Part shown: in pieces, positions 47,760 to 60,400 of the stretch
Layout of the letters: the number at the start of each line of letters is the position of its first letter
Position numbering within the stretch: the stretch's first letter is position 1
NCBI RefSeq assembly: GCF_000090795.2
Contig: NW_003546661.1
Coordinates: forward strand, 1-64,000
Direction of reading: 5' to 3'
DNA length: 64,000 nt
DNA from: Amphimedon queenslandica
Lineage: Eukaryota > Porifera > Demospongiae > Haplosclerida > Niphatidae
Made by a program: the position numbers and the translations under genes
Notes under the pieces: generated by a model
Databases searched by the model: none
Told to the model about the DNA's origin: nothing
What the model saw: only the letters and a program-made list of their open reading frames with translations

Positions 47760-49470
47760 CAGATGGTTGCAAAATCTATGCAACAGCTATCATAAGTGTC
47801 ATAATTAGTGTTAAAGAAGAAGGTGCACTATAAAACTATCCACGCAACGTCATAGAATCGCTTCCGCCCGTCACCGTATAAAAGGAGGTGCCCTGGGCAC
47901 AATATGGCGGCCACATTTGAAAATAACAAAATGGCACCCGCACTGGCACTGTTCTTATCATGGCTAAATCACTAGCAAAACGCATTATAAAAACATTAAA
48001 ATTAGTAAAGGCGAGAGAGTGAACCTACAAGCACAGGTAGAAAGCATGGCAAGAAGAGAAATGGTATAATTGACTTGAAGTAATAATTTTTTACATTATT
48101 ATCAAATATTTATATTGTATATTCTGAAAATCTGTCAACAGCCTAACAAACATGGTCAATAATGCTGTCAGGCAGGTTGTAAGTGATAGTGGCAAAGGAA
48201 TAGCCCTCATTACTACATAAAAATAAAAAACCAGCCCAGGAACTGCCACCACCGGGATCAGAAGGCCTTGCCGACTACCAATTATCAGGCACCCTCATCA
48301 AGTAGAAGTGGTTACAGCAAAAGACCCCTCACTTGGTCCTCAATCAGATCCTAGTACTGGTAGCAGTTGCAACATTCAACGATCCACTGGAAGTAGTAAA
48401 TACAAAAAATATATTATTCTAAATTATTAAGCATATACAATAACAGAGTTGAATGGATATGGGGATGGTGAGAAGCTTCCTGTAGTTGTGTACATCTTCC
48501 CAACTGTAACAAGTAATGCCGATCAAAATATGGCAGTACTGTGATGGTAATATACCAGCACAAGTATATGCTAGTACGAGCCTAAAAAAATATTAATGCC
48601 AATTAATGTATGATTACTTTACATTCACATTATACTTACTTCTGTATCTACTACATAATAAACTTGAGTTACGATTACAGGACTCAACTATCATTGAACT
48701 GAAATTCAGCACAAATCACATGACTTATACTATAATAATAATAGTAATAATATAAATAAATATAATTTTGATAATTATTATAATAAAATAATAATAATAA
48801 TAATAAATAATACCTGACTGTAATTGATCACCCTTCGGTCAACCATACGACACTATCACCAACATGTGCGTCCCAATAGCCGATCCTATATCTATGCACA
48901 AAATGGCTGCTCTTCGTCCCCCATCACCAATACCTGATTTTATATTAACACTAATTTCAAACACATTATAACTACCTGAAGTATTGAGTATAACTAGTAT
49001 CATGTGATAGAGCCTCTAACTGATCCTCTTTCCCGACTAAATGTGAGACAGCATTTCCAGCGCCTTCTTTTAGTGGCTAAAGACCCCTCAACTTGATCAA
49101 GCCTAACTAGAACTGGTCCTTGTCTTCTTTGAGAGTAAAATGTAACTCAATTTGGTACCAAAACCCCTCTCTGCCTGCGTTTTTCCTTGAAGAAGCAACA
49201 TCATCTAGAGCAGACATTTTTACACGTGAAAAAACGAAAGCCATCATGCCCAGGGCACCGCCTTTTATACCGCACCTTCTCGTTTAAGTAAGTGTGAATA
49301 TTAAAATGGCTTCCTATGACCACATGTACAATCTAATGTGGGCGTGTTCAATGATTTTAATTATTATTACACGCAAGCAATGTAAGTGTCACCTCCTTAT
49401 AAGGAGTGTAGTAGTGATTGCAGATTTCAAAATATTGATCTAGAAGTTGCAAAGATTCTGCAACCATCTG
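47760..49470. mobile_element. 1.7-kb non-autonomous TIR element with inward TATAAAAGG boxes
   Basis: The ends CAGATGGTTGCAAAATCT and AGATTCTGCAACCATCTG are inverted, with TA outside both (47758-47759 and 49471-49472). A second inverted pair lies inside: GTATAAAAGG..GGTGCCCTGGGCA near 47876 and its reverse complement TGCCCAGGGCACC..CCTTTTATAC near 49246. Both therefore face inward. I found no transposase frame in the interior, which contains a TAA/ATA microsatellite around 48725-48815. Confidence 0.7.
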
Positions 49471-49595
49471 TATTTATTATGAATGAATATCATTATTGTA
49501 AATATTTGTAATCATAATCATTGAATTAAAATAACATTAGCGCCTTGGGGGTCCATACAAACCATGTTGGTACGTGTATGTCCATCCAGTTCAGA

Positions 49596-49680
49596 TAGTC
49601 TCATTAGCCAAACCATACCCCAGCCTACAGTCATTTGGGTGGACAAAAGGCTGAGGAATGGTCTGGCTATAGTGAGACTA
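49596..49680. mobile_element. 85-bp palindromic MITE
   Basis: TAGTCTCATTAGCCAAACCA and TGGTCTGGCTATAGTGAGACTA are inverted, as are CCCCAGCC and GGCTGAGG nearer the centre. It would fold into a single hairpin. Confidence 0.65.
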
Positions 49681-49850
49681 CACTTTAGTCCAGTTTGGTT
49701 ACAGTTTACATAAGATACTATCAGATGCGAATGTACTAAAAGTACATGTAAATGTACATGTAGCTAAAGACCAAGTTAATCCATGCTGACCTCTGACATA
49801 CACTAAATTACTAATAATAGGAACATGCATTGGTCAAAAGTTCCTCATAC

Positions 49851-51374
49851 CTCCATCAATACTACCTTCATCCATCATACTTAACTGCTCATGAAGAGCT
49901 TTAGCAGCAGCTACAACACTGTACATTTTATCAGTTGGGCTTTGACTAAAGAAAGTTGCCCTAATCAATACAAAGTAAATATCAGCTAGAGAAAAATACC
50001 ATATTTGAATACCTCATATGTGCAATAGAATCAGCAAATGGTATTAATTCATGACTTCTTAAAGCCAGTGGTACCCTAAGGGAAAAATACAAGTACATGT
50101 ACACATAATACCGTATAGCAGGAAATTTTGGAGGAAGTAAAATTTGACGAATTGCTAAATTTTGGTTATTGGCGGATTTTAATTTGGCGAATTAGTGGCC
50201 ACGTGCCATTGAGCATGCGTAAAATGGCTCAAAATGGCGGATTTTATTTTGGCGAATGGCTATCAAAACGCCAATTTCGCCAAATTTAATTCCCTCCAAA
50301 ATTTCCCGCTATACGGTACCCAAAATAAATACAGTGTACCTTAATTGTCCAAGAGTGATATCAGAAAATTTTTTACACTGTTCCTGTATTATTGCATCAT
50401 CTTCTGCTTTGCTAATGTACTTAAGGACAAAATGCTTGATACGAGGTATTACATTATGTTCAATTGCAGTCTAAAATATTTTTTTAATTACAGTAACAAA
50501 TATTAAAATGATAAAATACTCACATAAATGGCTGCATAAGGCAAATCTTCACCCTGTGATGACTTGTGTCTTTCTACAATGTAGTTACACAAAACTTCAA
50601 CGAAACCATGATAGCTACGTGGATGAGCTCCTCTTACTATACCTATAGATCATGTACAATAAAGATAAATTTAAGCAGCATTCTATTACCTGAACTATCA
50701 TTAGGAGGCAACTGCAGTGTACCGCCTTGATACAAGTCACATTCCGCTATGTACTCTTCAATTTTAGAAGCTTCAAATGTCATCCTTTGATTACGCGGTT
50801 GAAGTCGTTCAGAAATATATGAATTGACTGGTGATGTAACAGAGTCAAGTCGACTTAAAGCATCAGTAATATTAGGATGTGTACCAATAAGACTATGGTC
50901 AGTCAGCATTGACTTTTCATAAGTAGGTTGCTGATAACGAAGTTCCTGTATGTTCCATTTCGACTTTTCAATATCATACAACTGAGCATTTAAATCATAC
51001 AATTGCTGGCTTGTCTCAGCCCAGTCATAAAAACGGGAAAATTGCAAATGGAAAGGAGTCACTTGTAGTGGGTTTTCATGTGATAGCAACTGTAGCTTAT
51101 CAATTACATCATTTACAAAAGACAACTTTAGAAGCAGAATATCCTGCAAAACTTCCGTAGCTCTAAGTCGTGCCCTTTTCATTTCCTGTTGTCGACGACT
51201 TTTATGATGGTCATCTCCCGTTAAACCACCACTGTCAATTAAATTTGAAGATATACTTGTGCTCAGTGCTTGCTCCTTTAGTTTCACCTCTTCCAATCGT
51301 TCATTGAGATCTATTTGCAATCTCTTGTACCTCTTGAGTGTCTTCTTCACATCCATCGCAAAATGCCGAATCAA
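49851..51374 (-). CDS. Probable VPS9-domain protein, 5' part only
   Basis: Exons 51374-50690, 50642-50524, 50470-50340, 50075-50013, 49960-49851, with matching phases. The start may be 51374 (MIRHF) or 51356 (MDVKK). The first about 120 residues are charged and helical (KRYKRLQIDLNERLEEVKLK), likely coiled coil. After PNDSSG, the exons encode a helical run with the pattern of a VPS9 (Rab5-family GEF) domain: IEHNVIPRIKHFVLKY, LGQLRVPL, LIPFADSIAHM, and SPTDKMYSVVAAAKALHEQL, the last matching the P.DK....... helix of VPS9 domains. The catalytic second half is not found; the transposon block begins about 170 bp downstream. Family assignment is moderate. Confidence 0.6.
50111..50316. mobile_element. 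MITE, CCGTATAG family copy 5, filling an intron
   Basis: Ends CCGTATAGCAGGAAATTTTG and CAAAATTTCCCGCTATACGG, with TA outside both (50109-50110 and 50317-50318). The arms CCTCCAAAATTTCC, GCGAATTA and GGCGAAT recur inverted. It makes up 206 of the 264 bp of the third intron of the VPS9-like gene. Confidence 0.8.
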
Positions 51375-51485
51375 AATGGGTGGGCTTTACATTATGCATG
51401 ACCAGTTGGGCGTGGCCTACTTTTAATATTATTATGATTATTATCCACTGACTCGCAACTGGATTGACATACAGTAATATGCGAA
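51375..51485. promoter_or_regulatory. Compact bidirectional promoter (VPS9-like gene / SART3)
   Basis: Only 111-129 bp separate the two divergent start codons. It contains two similar GGGCGTGGCC/GGGTGGGC segments (GC/CACCC-type boxes). Both 5' UTRs must be very short or overlap. Confidence 0.55.
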
Positions 51486-54400
51486 ATGAAGCGTACCTTA
51501 TCTTCATCGTCTGGTAGTGACCTGGAAGAAGATCATATTTTGACACAAATAAAAGAAGTGAAATTGAAAGTATGATTATACATGAAAATGTCATGCAATT
51601 GAAAGTTTTACCCAGCAGAGGTGTGTCAATAGGCTGGCTCCACCTGACCATAATAGAGTTCATTTACTCTATTATCTATGGCCTAACTACTAGTAGACTT
51701 AGGTGTTATTTCATTCTGAACCCAAATTATTCAATGTATTTTTATGGAAAATGTCCTATACCAGCTAATAAGCCAGAACAAACTAGTCTAAACTGAAAAC
51801 AGCGACTATAGACCCTTTACATTAGGTTTGGCAGTAAGCTGGGTTATTGGAATATTCGGCCTTCTTGGTATACGGAAATGGCAATTTTCAATATTACCTC
51901 TATTGCAGCTTCCTAATCCTATCCCTATTGTTGTATTGTTATCATTTATACATGTAATAATCACTTCTGTGATTAAAATGACATAGAAGACATTAAAATG
52001 TGTCTTGAAACTATTTGAGCAAGTTTCAGCCATTTGGAGGTGACGGAACTATGCCCAGCTAGAGCCTCAGTTCTGCTATTTAACATAGCCAACTTGGATC
52101 ATTTAGTTATAGTGAATAAGTGTGAACATTCCCCTTGATTTTCATCTATAAAAAAGGAAAATGCTAGACGAATGTAAAACATTGAAGGGGCAAGCCTAAG
52201 CAAGCAAAGCGACGTACATACAATAGATTTTTGACAGACTAACAATACTCATGCATGATGATGATGATGATGATGATTGTGTAACTGAGCAGCCTGAGAA
52301 CTTGATGGATGTACTTCATGATGATATACATATGTACCTTTGTATTCTTTGCAGCAATTAAAGTCAACTTGCTTATAGCATTTTAGTTACAAGCAGTCAT
52401 TGTAAAACTGAGATACATGTAGCTATAGATAGGCAACTGTAGCAATGTAGTTTTTGGTAGTCTCGTGCCTTCTTGCTTGCTCAGACTATCTCTGGCTTCT
52501 AAAATTCACTTGATCAGAGTTATTTAAATCATTTGAATCAATCAAGAAGATGACATATCTGCTCCCTTAATATTCCTTGCTGAATTTGGATAGCAGTACA
52601 GTCTTATGACTTTTGATGGCCACCATTTTATTTCACTGTGATCACACCCATTTTCAATGAAGTTATTAAGTGTATTAAAAAGTAGAAATTTTTTCATACG
52701 AATAAATAGGGGTGATGTACGTGTACAAAAATACTTACATACTCTGCTCATTTATGTGGGACTCATTTGGGCTCACCCCAATTATTCTACCTTACTTAGC
52801 TTTTAAATGCCCTAAGCATCAATCGCCACCATTACTTAGTATAGCAACTACGCATTTGGTATACCAAGATGGCTGACATAAGAAAGACCCAACCTCCTAA
52901 TTGCCCCACCTAATGCAAAGGGTCTATAAAAATTCTGTTTTATGTTTAGGCCTCTCCATTTAGATTTGTATTTTTCCTACCACATGGTGCTGTGTTCCTC
53001 CTCATTATAGAGTGGTTGCAGTAATGTCACGGTTTAACGTCATAATTACTTTTGTATGCCAAAAACTAATGAGCCTTACTATCTGGTTTTATAGACCTCC
53101 CCAGACCATCTGGGATAGGGAAAAGAAAGGAAATTTAAAGTATTGAATTTACTTTAATGTACTTGTACATGTTGCAATTGATGACAAGCATCTAATACAT
53201 GAACATGTACGTTTGGTTGCACAATGGCAGGACTATTTTTGATAATTAAAACTTGTGACACATACATGTACATGTATTACTGTCTTCCAGAATACTCTTT
53301 TATGTTATGTGTACATTGTATATATATACCTAATCACTGTTCTACAGTTACTTCTGGGAAGATGGTGGACTATCATAATGACTTATGATGATTTAGTGTT
53401 ATTGAATTTCCCATGCCAATTAAATGATAATATTTTTGTCAGTTACTGAATTTTTGATGCACGAGGAGACTACTTAGACTGGTAACATGTTTTCCATTAT
53501 TGAACCGTTTGTAAATTTGTCTCATACAATGTAACTGTTTGTGATTTTGTTTCATAGTCTTATAATTTTTCTGCATTTTTTACTATTTTAAAAATTTTTT
53601 TGCTTTGTATTTTTAGTTGGATTGTAACTTATATCTTTATGATGCACATGTTGAGTTAATAAGCTTAACTAGACAAGTTGGTGATATACATGAAGCACGG
53701 AAAGCTCGAAGTACCATGGCTGACATCTTTCCATTAAGTGAAAGTCAGTTGATATGTTTCTTTTACTTCTGTACACTTAGTAATTTGTGTGAACATTTAC
53801 ATGCATGTTGTGCAAAATGTTATGTACATGTATATGCAATATGTACTGTATGTGTACATCATTAATGACTTTTGCATGTAGCACCTTGTAGCAAGTGTCT
53901 TTTGTTAGGAAACTTCATTTTTTGTTTTCCAAGCTCCTAATTCAACCTCTAAATTGCACAAAACATATAGTACACGTAGCAGCATGGGCACAGTCCTTAC
54001 ACCAATCATTAATACAACCCATGAAAATGAACATTCATTGTCACAAGCTTTGTACATTTATGGTGTATGTACATGTACACAAGGCTAGTATACTCTCATG
54101 ATCAGTTTCTAATCCTCCTGTGGCATCACATGTACATGTACATGTATGTAGTATTTGTTTCTATGAGTCATGATTTTTTGTGAATTTTTTATTCAGAATT
54201 GTGGTTAGAGTGGATTCAGGATGAACGCACACTGTCACAAGATCTATCGTCATTGTTTGAAAGAGCAGTTCAAGATTATATTTGTAAGTATACTACTACT
54301 TAATTGTTTGTGCATAGTATGAAAGTGCATTTAGAAGCTTTTTGGCTTGTATCGAAAGGACTATTCTATTAATTACATGTACATGTACATTGTAACTTAA

Positions 54401-57400
54401 ACTGCAGCTGTTTTTGTATTGTATTAAACTTAGTTTTTTAAATAAATGTATGTTCTTCAAATGCTTTATTTATCTTGTGTACATGCATGTGAAGTAACGA
54501 AGTTGCATGCTTTCTTTTGTAGGATAACCAAACTTATTTATTTTTAATTTTCAGTTATAAGCTCTCAGTACCTATACAGCAAATGAACAAATCCTTTTAT
54601 TTTTATCAAAAAGCCTACCACTTGTGAGTATAGTATAGCATCATGTCTATACAGTATCCAGAAATCGGAAAAGAGGAGTGCTGAGGCGCGCGAAGCGCGC
54701 TTTGATTTTTGGCCACATCTCTTTTTACAGCGATAAAACGGCGTTTTATTTCATTTTTATGAATTATGGGTGTGGTCAAGATAATTTCAAGCATACTGGT
54801 ACTTCTTACGACTTCTGATCTCTCCTTAAAGCACTGGAAACTGCTGAAATCATGATCAGGGGGCTAGATAACTTTGTTAAGAGGCTTGGTAGTGATGCAA
54901 GAGTTCAGGATTTGAGTAATCTTTTTCTGAGCCCAGCCATGAGGGGGGTGCTCAAGCCCCCTCAGCCCCCCCTTGGATACACTAGTGAGTGTAGTATCAG
55001 ATGAATTGATAGCTGTTTCTTGCATCTCTTTTATGAAGAATATGTGTGCTACATGTAAAATAGCTGTGAAACAAAGACTACATGTATATTGCATCAATTT
55101 CCAAATAGTGATACTAGAAGTAATGTAGAACATTAAGGGGCGAGCCTAAGCTAGCAAAGCAATCATAGCACAGGATCTATCCATCTATGATCTACTCCTG
55201 ATGATTTCAAAGCATGCATCATGATTTAGGCATAGCAAGCATGCATGTACATGATGAAAGCTAAAGATGATAAAATCACTTTAGATCATTTTATTTAACT
55301 TTTAGTCTTCTAGTTTAACATACACATTTCTTGCCTAAAAATGTCTGTAAAGATGCTTTACTTAGCTTTAGATATAATATTATCCAATGTTAAGGTGACT
55401 GAGAAAAAGCTTGATTGACTTTCACAGTTTTAATAGCAATTGCATCAATAAAGACGAGCTTCATAGGTTATTAATTGAATTTAAAACCTTCTATAGCTGC
55501 TGGAGAAGTCTTTGGACGGTGTATCTGCCTTATATTGCTGCTAGAAAGCTCATGAATTCTTCCAGTGTGTTGGTTGCCATTTTTATTTTACTGTGACCGC
55601 TCCCACTTTTAATGAAAAATTGAAAAATGACTTTATATTGCATTGGTAATGCATATATACATGTAGTATCTATCTACCGTATTAGAACTACGCATAAATA
55701 AGGGTGACGTATGAGGACCTACAGACAGACAGACAGATGGGGGGGCGTGACTGAGAGTCTAGCTAGAGTGGGGCGAGCTCAGGCTCGTCCCAATTATTGA
55801 TCTAAAATAAATCACTTTCTTTGTCCTGACCATTTATCTTTATAGTACTTTCAATACACAATGTAGCTTGTAAACTCATTACTGTATTGTGGTAGTTGGA
55901 CTTACCCCTGTTCAAAGTGGCTGCCACAACTTCTCAGCTTTGCTAGACTGATAAACCAAGAGTCCATTATGTACTCATTGTAAAACAAGGTCCTTTTTTA
56001 CCAGACTTGTTGGAGGACCAAAGCACCTAATTGGCACCACTATATACATTGTACATGCATGTACATGTTGATTGTCTCTAAACCTTCTCTAAGAGGAAAG
56101 TAAAAAAACTCGGCAAAGCATCCAGCTTCTTCAGTCAACTTTCTTTCATCTCCTGTCAATCCAATTGCCCATGTGTGTCTCAGGCTGATTATGAACTGAC
56201 AACAGGAACAACAAGAATACAGGATTGCACGGAAAGGTGGATGCTCTCACTGATTTTTTAATTTCAACAAGGATTCGTGTCAAGACATAAAATGTAAATT
56301 AAATTATACTTCAGTTCAGTTTTACTAGTTAGGAATGTAGCATCACTATTTACATCTTAATTCGTAGTGCATATGTTTCACTCCTTAGTTCCCTCTCATA
56401 ATATAAGACCTTTTCACACTGGCAAAAGTAATGCGCATGCATTGATCTACATTAATAGTGTTCATACTAGTGTTTTCAAATTGATGCGGAACATTCTCTC
56501 ACATTACCTTCAGAGGTGGATTGATGTGAAGTGATGCAGTGTGAACAATGTCAACCAAATCAACCAATGGCAACAAAAGCCCTTTATAACTGTGCTGGAC
56601 TGAAAAGGCCTGTAAAGGTAGTTTGTGTAGCAATCAACATGTGCCACAATGGGCAATAATTTTTAATCTGACAGTCTCCAGAGGCCATTTCCTTGAGAAG
56701 AAATACTTTTGGTGGACAATCAAATTACTGTCACTCCTTCCTATTTAACTGAGCAATTGTATTGTACTACAAATTTGCATGTACTTTTTGTAGTAAAACT
56801 CAGCTGAATCCTCGCAGTCAATTTAAATTCTCCTTTCATGTGCTCTGGCAGAACATGGACATGTACATGTACATTTTAAGCTGCTGGAATAATAGCACGG
56901 GAACAAAGAATAAGTTGATGAAGGAGCATTTAGAGACAAACGTTTCACTCAATACGATGAAATGTATCTCACATTGCATCTGATGTTCATGTACATGTAC
57001 GTTTTGATTCTTTTTTAAATCTTTGATATTTGTACCCTTCTTTTTTTTATTTTCTTATTATTAACTTAGTCATAAGCACACCTTTTTGGTGACGTTTCAT
57101 TTTAATCATCTTGGTAAAAATTGGTTTGGACTTGTGATGTACGTGCCACTTGTTTCATTATCATATCCTAATTTGTACTTGCCTGTTAGCTTGAGTTCTT
57201 CCTTTTTATGATCTGTTTTACTCAGGTGCAATTAATATTTCCCTTCAGATGATGTAGTGATCGTGCATATTAGATCATGCCCCAGGATGTCACAATCAGT
57301 TAATTTGCTGAAACCTTTTTAAGCTGCTTTATCAACATGTCACTCACATTTTATTGATCGTATTGCGACAATGTATTCATTTAGGCTGGTTTTACTAACA

Positions 57401-60400
57401 ATTAAAGACAGTGTCATGTAATGTTTGCCCCTGCCACAATTTACTGAAAGAATTAAGACTTTGATACTGTATGTTCTAACCTTTCTCATTCGAATGGCTG
57501 CAGTAGTGTCATGTTGTGCTGCACCAGTATTTTCATATTGTCCTCCTTAATCTCAAGAAGACAGGCAGTGCAATAGGCACTCAAATATCTTATAAACACA
57601 GGTACAATTTTTGTTCCAGCTTTCCCTAAGTACCTCAGGAAAGGGATGAAAGGAAGTGTGTGGCATCCTTACAAAGTGTGGCATTAAGTGATTACTGATT
57701 ACTAAAACATTAAAGAGCTCAGCTCCCATCTACATGTATTAAGTGACTATTAAGTGATTACTTGATTTACTAGCCATGTTCCTGGTTTTGTATCAAGAGC
57801 ATGCAGGTAATGCAAATACTTAGTTATTCCTCTAAACACAAATTACATGTACCAGCTAATACAAAGAATATTAAGTGATTGCTTTATTTAGCAGCCATGT
57901 TTGCTGAAAGTGACTGAGTACACTACATGTATATGCAACTACTGGCATTATAGTCTGTGTATGTGCTTGTTTTAAAAGCAACCTTTGGTGTTCTGCAGGA
58001 TTTATGTATGTGACTATATACTATACATGTAGTTACTGTAAGATCAAAGAGACCGCTGGGTATGATATAAGCAAGGTTCTATCTAGGAATTTTTGTTTGG
58101 GGCGGAGCCCAGAGCAATTGACAGGGGTGGGGGAGGTTGTGTACATACACCTACATGTATGTGCATACAGTACATGCATGCGATTACAGAAGTACACAGG
58201 GAAAACTAGAGTTTGTGGGAAGCTTCACCCCTGCCCCCACTTGATAGAACCCCAATAAGCCAGATCAACCTATAATAACCACAGCTAGTTGACAATTATT
58301 CATTAGGTCTAATACCGGTATGAAGATAGTGAGATTCATTGGGTATGTATCAGTTTACCTACAATATACATGTATATAATCATCTTAACCCACTCTGTCT
58401 CTTCCTTTACACGTTCTAATGGCACATGCAGTTTATACATAACACGCATAAATATCTTCTTAGTATGTATCAGCAATATAGGACCCTTGCCTGTCAGTAT
58501 CTACCCTAGGCTTCACCTCACACAGATATTTCTGAGCTTGGACTGATGCACTCCTCAAAGCCATGTCATGTATATTATTAAGTAAACTATACTCATGAAT
58601 GATTCCCTTTCATGTATACCTCACTAATTAATGACGACTTGCAATTTTGTAAATCCTGCTGGAGGGAAGCCATAATTTGAGCATGAACTTTTATATGTAA
58701 AGTGAGAATAAATGATGGAATGAGAATATAGCAAGTAGCTACTAACAGTTTATGTAGCAATCAGTTATGATTGATATTAACAGCACAATTACTAAAATTG
58801 TGCTCATGGCCATTTTTACTTTCTTTAATTCCTTGTCAGTTTCATCTGAGACTGCAGGTCTTTCCCTACTCAGCTTTAGCTGCTGGCTTGAGCTGACAAT
58901 CATCTCTGTCTGCTCTTTTCTGTATTTTGTTACTCAGATTTATAGTCTCCTTTGTAGTTTGTTACTCAGATCTAGTTGTTGGCTGTGACTAAGGTCTTTG
59001 TAGGCCCATACATTTCCAACACTTCTATGCCCTCTAGTAGGCCTAAGCTTATTTTCTTTTGCTCCTTCCTGGAGCAATTTTGTGACACAGGTCCTCCTTA
59101 ATGAATGGTTTCTATAATCCCCTTCACCTCCTACTTTCTCAGGCAGCTTCTGAACCATTTTGCTTAGTGTATTAATTGTGTCCAAGAGGCCTAGTTTCAT
59201 ACCAGCATGAAGGAGTTGGTTTCTGCAATGGTTGTGAGTAAAATATGTCATTTGGTGGAATTAACAAGTTCACATCTGTATTTCCAATTGTTTCAGATCC
59301 TTATAGCTTGATCCAGACCCTTCTTGAACGTGATGCATGACTCTTGAGTCTTGACTTTTTTCAAAACTTCTCAGTCAGTTACTGGTGCAGCAAAGCAACT
59401 CACTGCCAACGGCAAATTCACATCTATGCTAGAATTTATGGTCTGCATGTCAGCTGACAAAGTGTCTTCATTGTAGTCATCTTTCTCTTCTGAGCTATAG
59501 GTATCCTTTCTATGATTGCCAGCATCGTCATCACCACAAGTATGGTCTGCAGCATCATGGTCACCTCAATGCAATGGGTCATTATTATCTAGTCTAGTAA
59601 GATATTATCTTTTGACATGTTGCTAAAGAAAGCAGCCAGTTAGTCTTTCTCAGTCAGGTCATACTTGATCTCATCTGCTAAACTTTCTTTTGCCATCTCG
59701 ATGATCTTGATAATGTTTCCTGCATGGTAGGAAGCATAGGGAGGCGCATTGCAGCTTTGTAATGCAGGAGGCTCCGCCAGATTACATAACCTCACTTTAC
59801 AGGGCCCGACTGAATCAGGCCACATGGCTTATGAAAGGATTACGAAATCTTAAACCCTTGGGCTTCCTCATGGTCAAAATTTTGTTAGCCCTAGTCGGTG
59901 TTAAATCTACTTTTGTATGTTTTTTTATGTAAAACCGGTGCATACATATGTACCTGACACTCCAGAAAGTATCAGATATTTCCCTACCTTTGTCCTTTAC
60001 TTCATAATAGTATTGTCCCGAAATGTTTGACGTAAATGTATCCCACAGGATTCACTTCCCTAAGTTCTCTTAATGAAGAGAATTAGTCTGTGCTTGTAAA
60101 CCAGGCATATTTGTAATGATACCTACATCTATTGTGTAGATCTGAATAAAATGTGAACTTCCTGCTAAGCAAATGCAACCTCTTCTGTGGTTCTCTGCTT
60201 GTGAAATTTTATGATGATGATGATAATTGTAAATTTTTTATGCCTTTGTAAAAATATTTTAATGATCTACATTTTATTCTCACTATAGCTGTACCACTCT
60301 GGTTGGAATATGTGCAATTTGCAGTAGATAATATGTCCAATGATTTTGAATATCCTCGAGCAATATATGAAAAAGCCATTGTAGCAGTTGGATTGCATAC

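Larger units (their letters stand above)
54284..60288 (+). other. 6-kb SART3 intron 3
   Basis: It holds a MITE copy (55131-55798), a possible TTCACACTG-ended MITE (about 56409-56608), a Crypton-like recombinase remnant on the minus strand (58940-59830), and a GCGCGCGAAGCGCGC hairpin at 54686-54700. Elsewhere I see only simple AT-rich sequence. Confidence 0.65.

Noticed and set aside
51301-51663. Minus-strand frame of 120 codons
   Set aside because: It overlaps the first exons of SART3 and the VPS9-like gene in other frames; a shadow.
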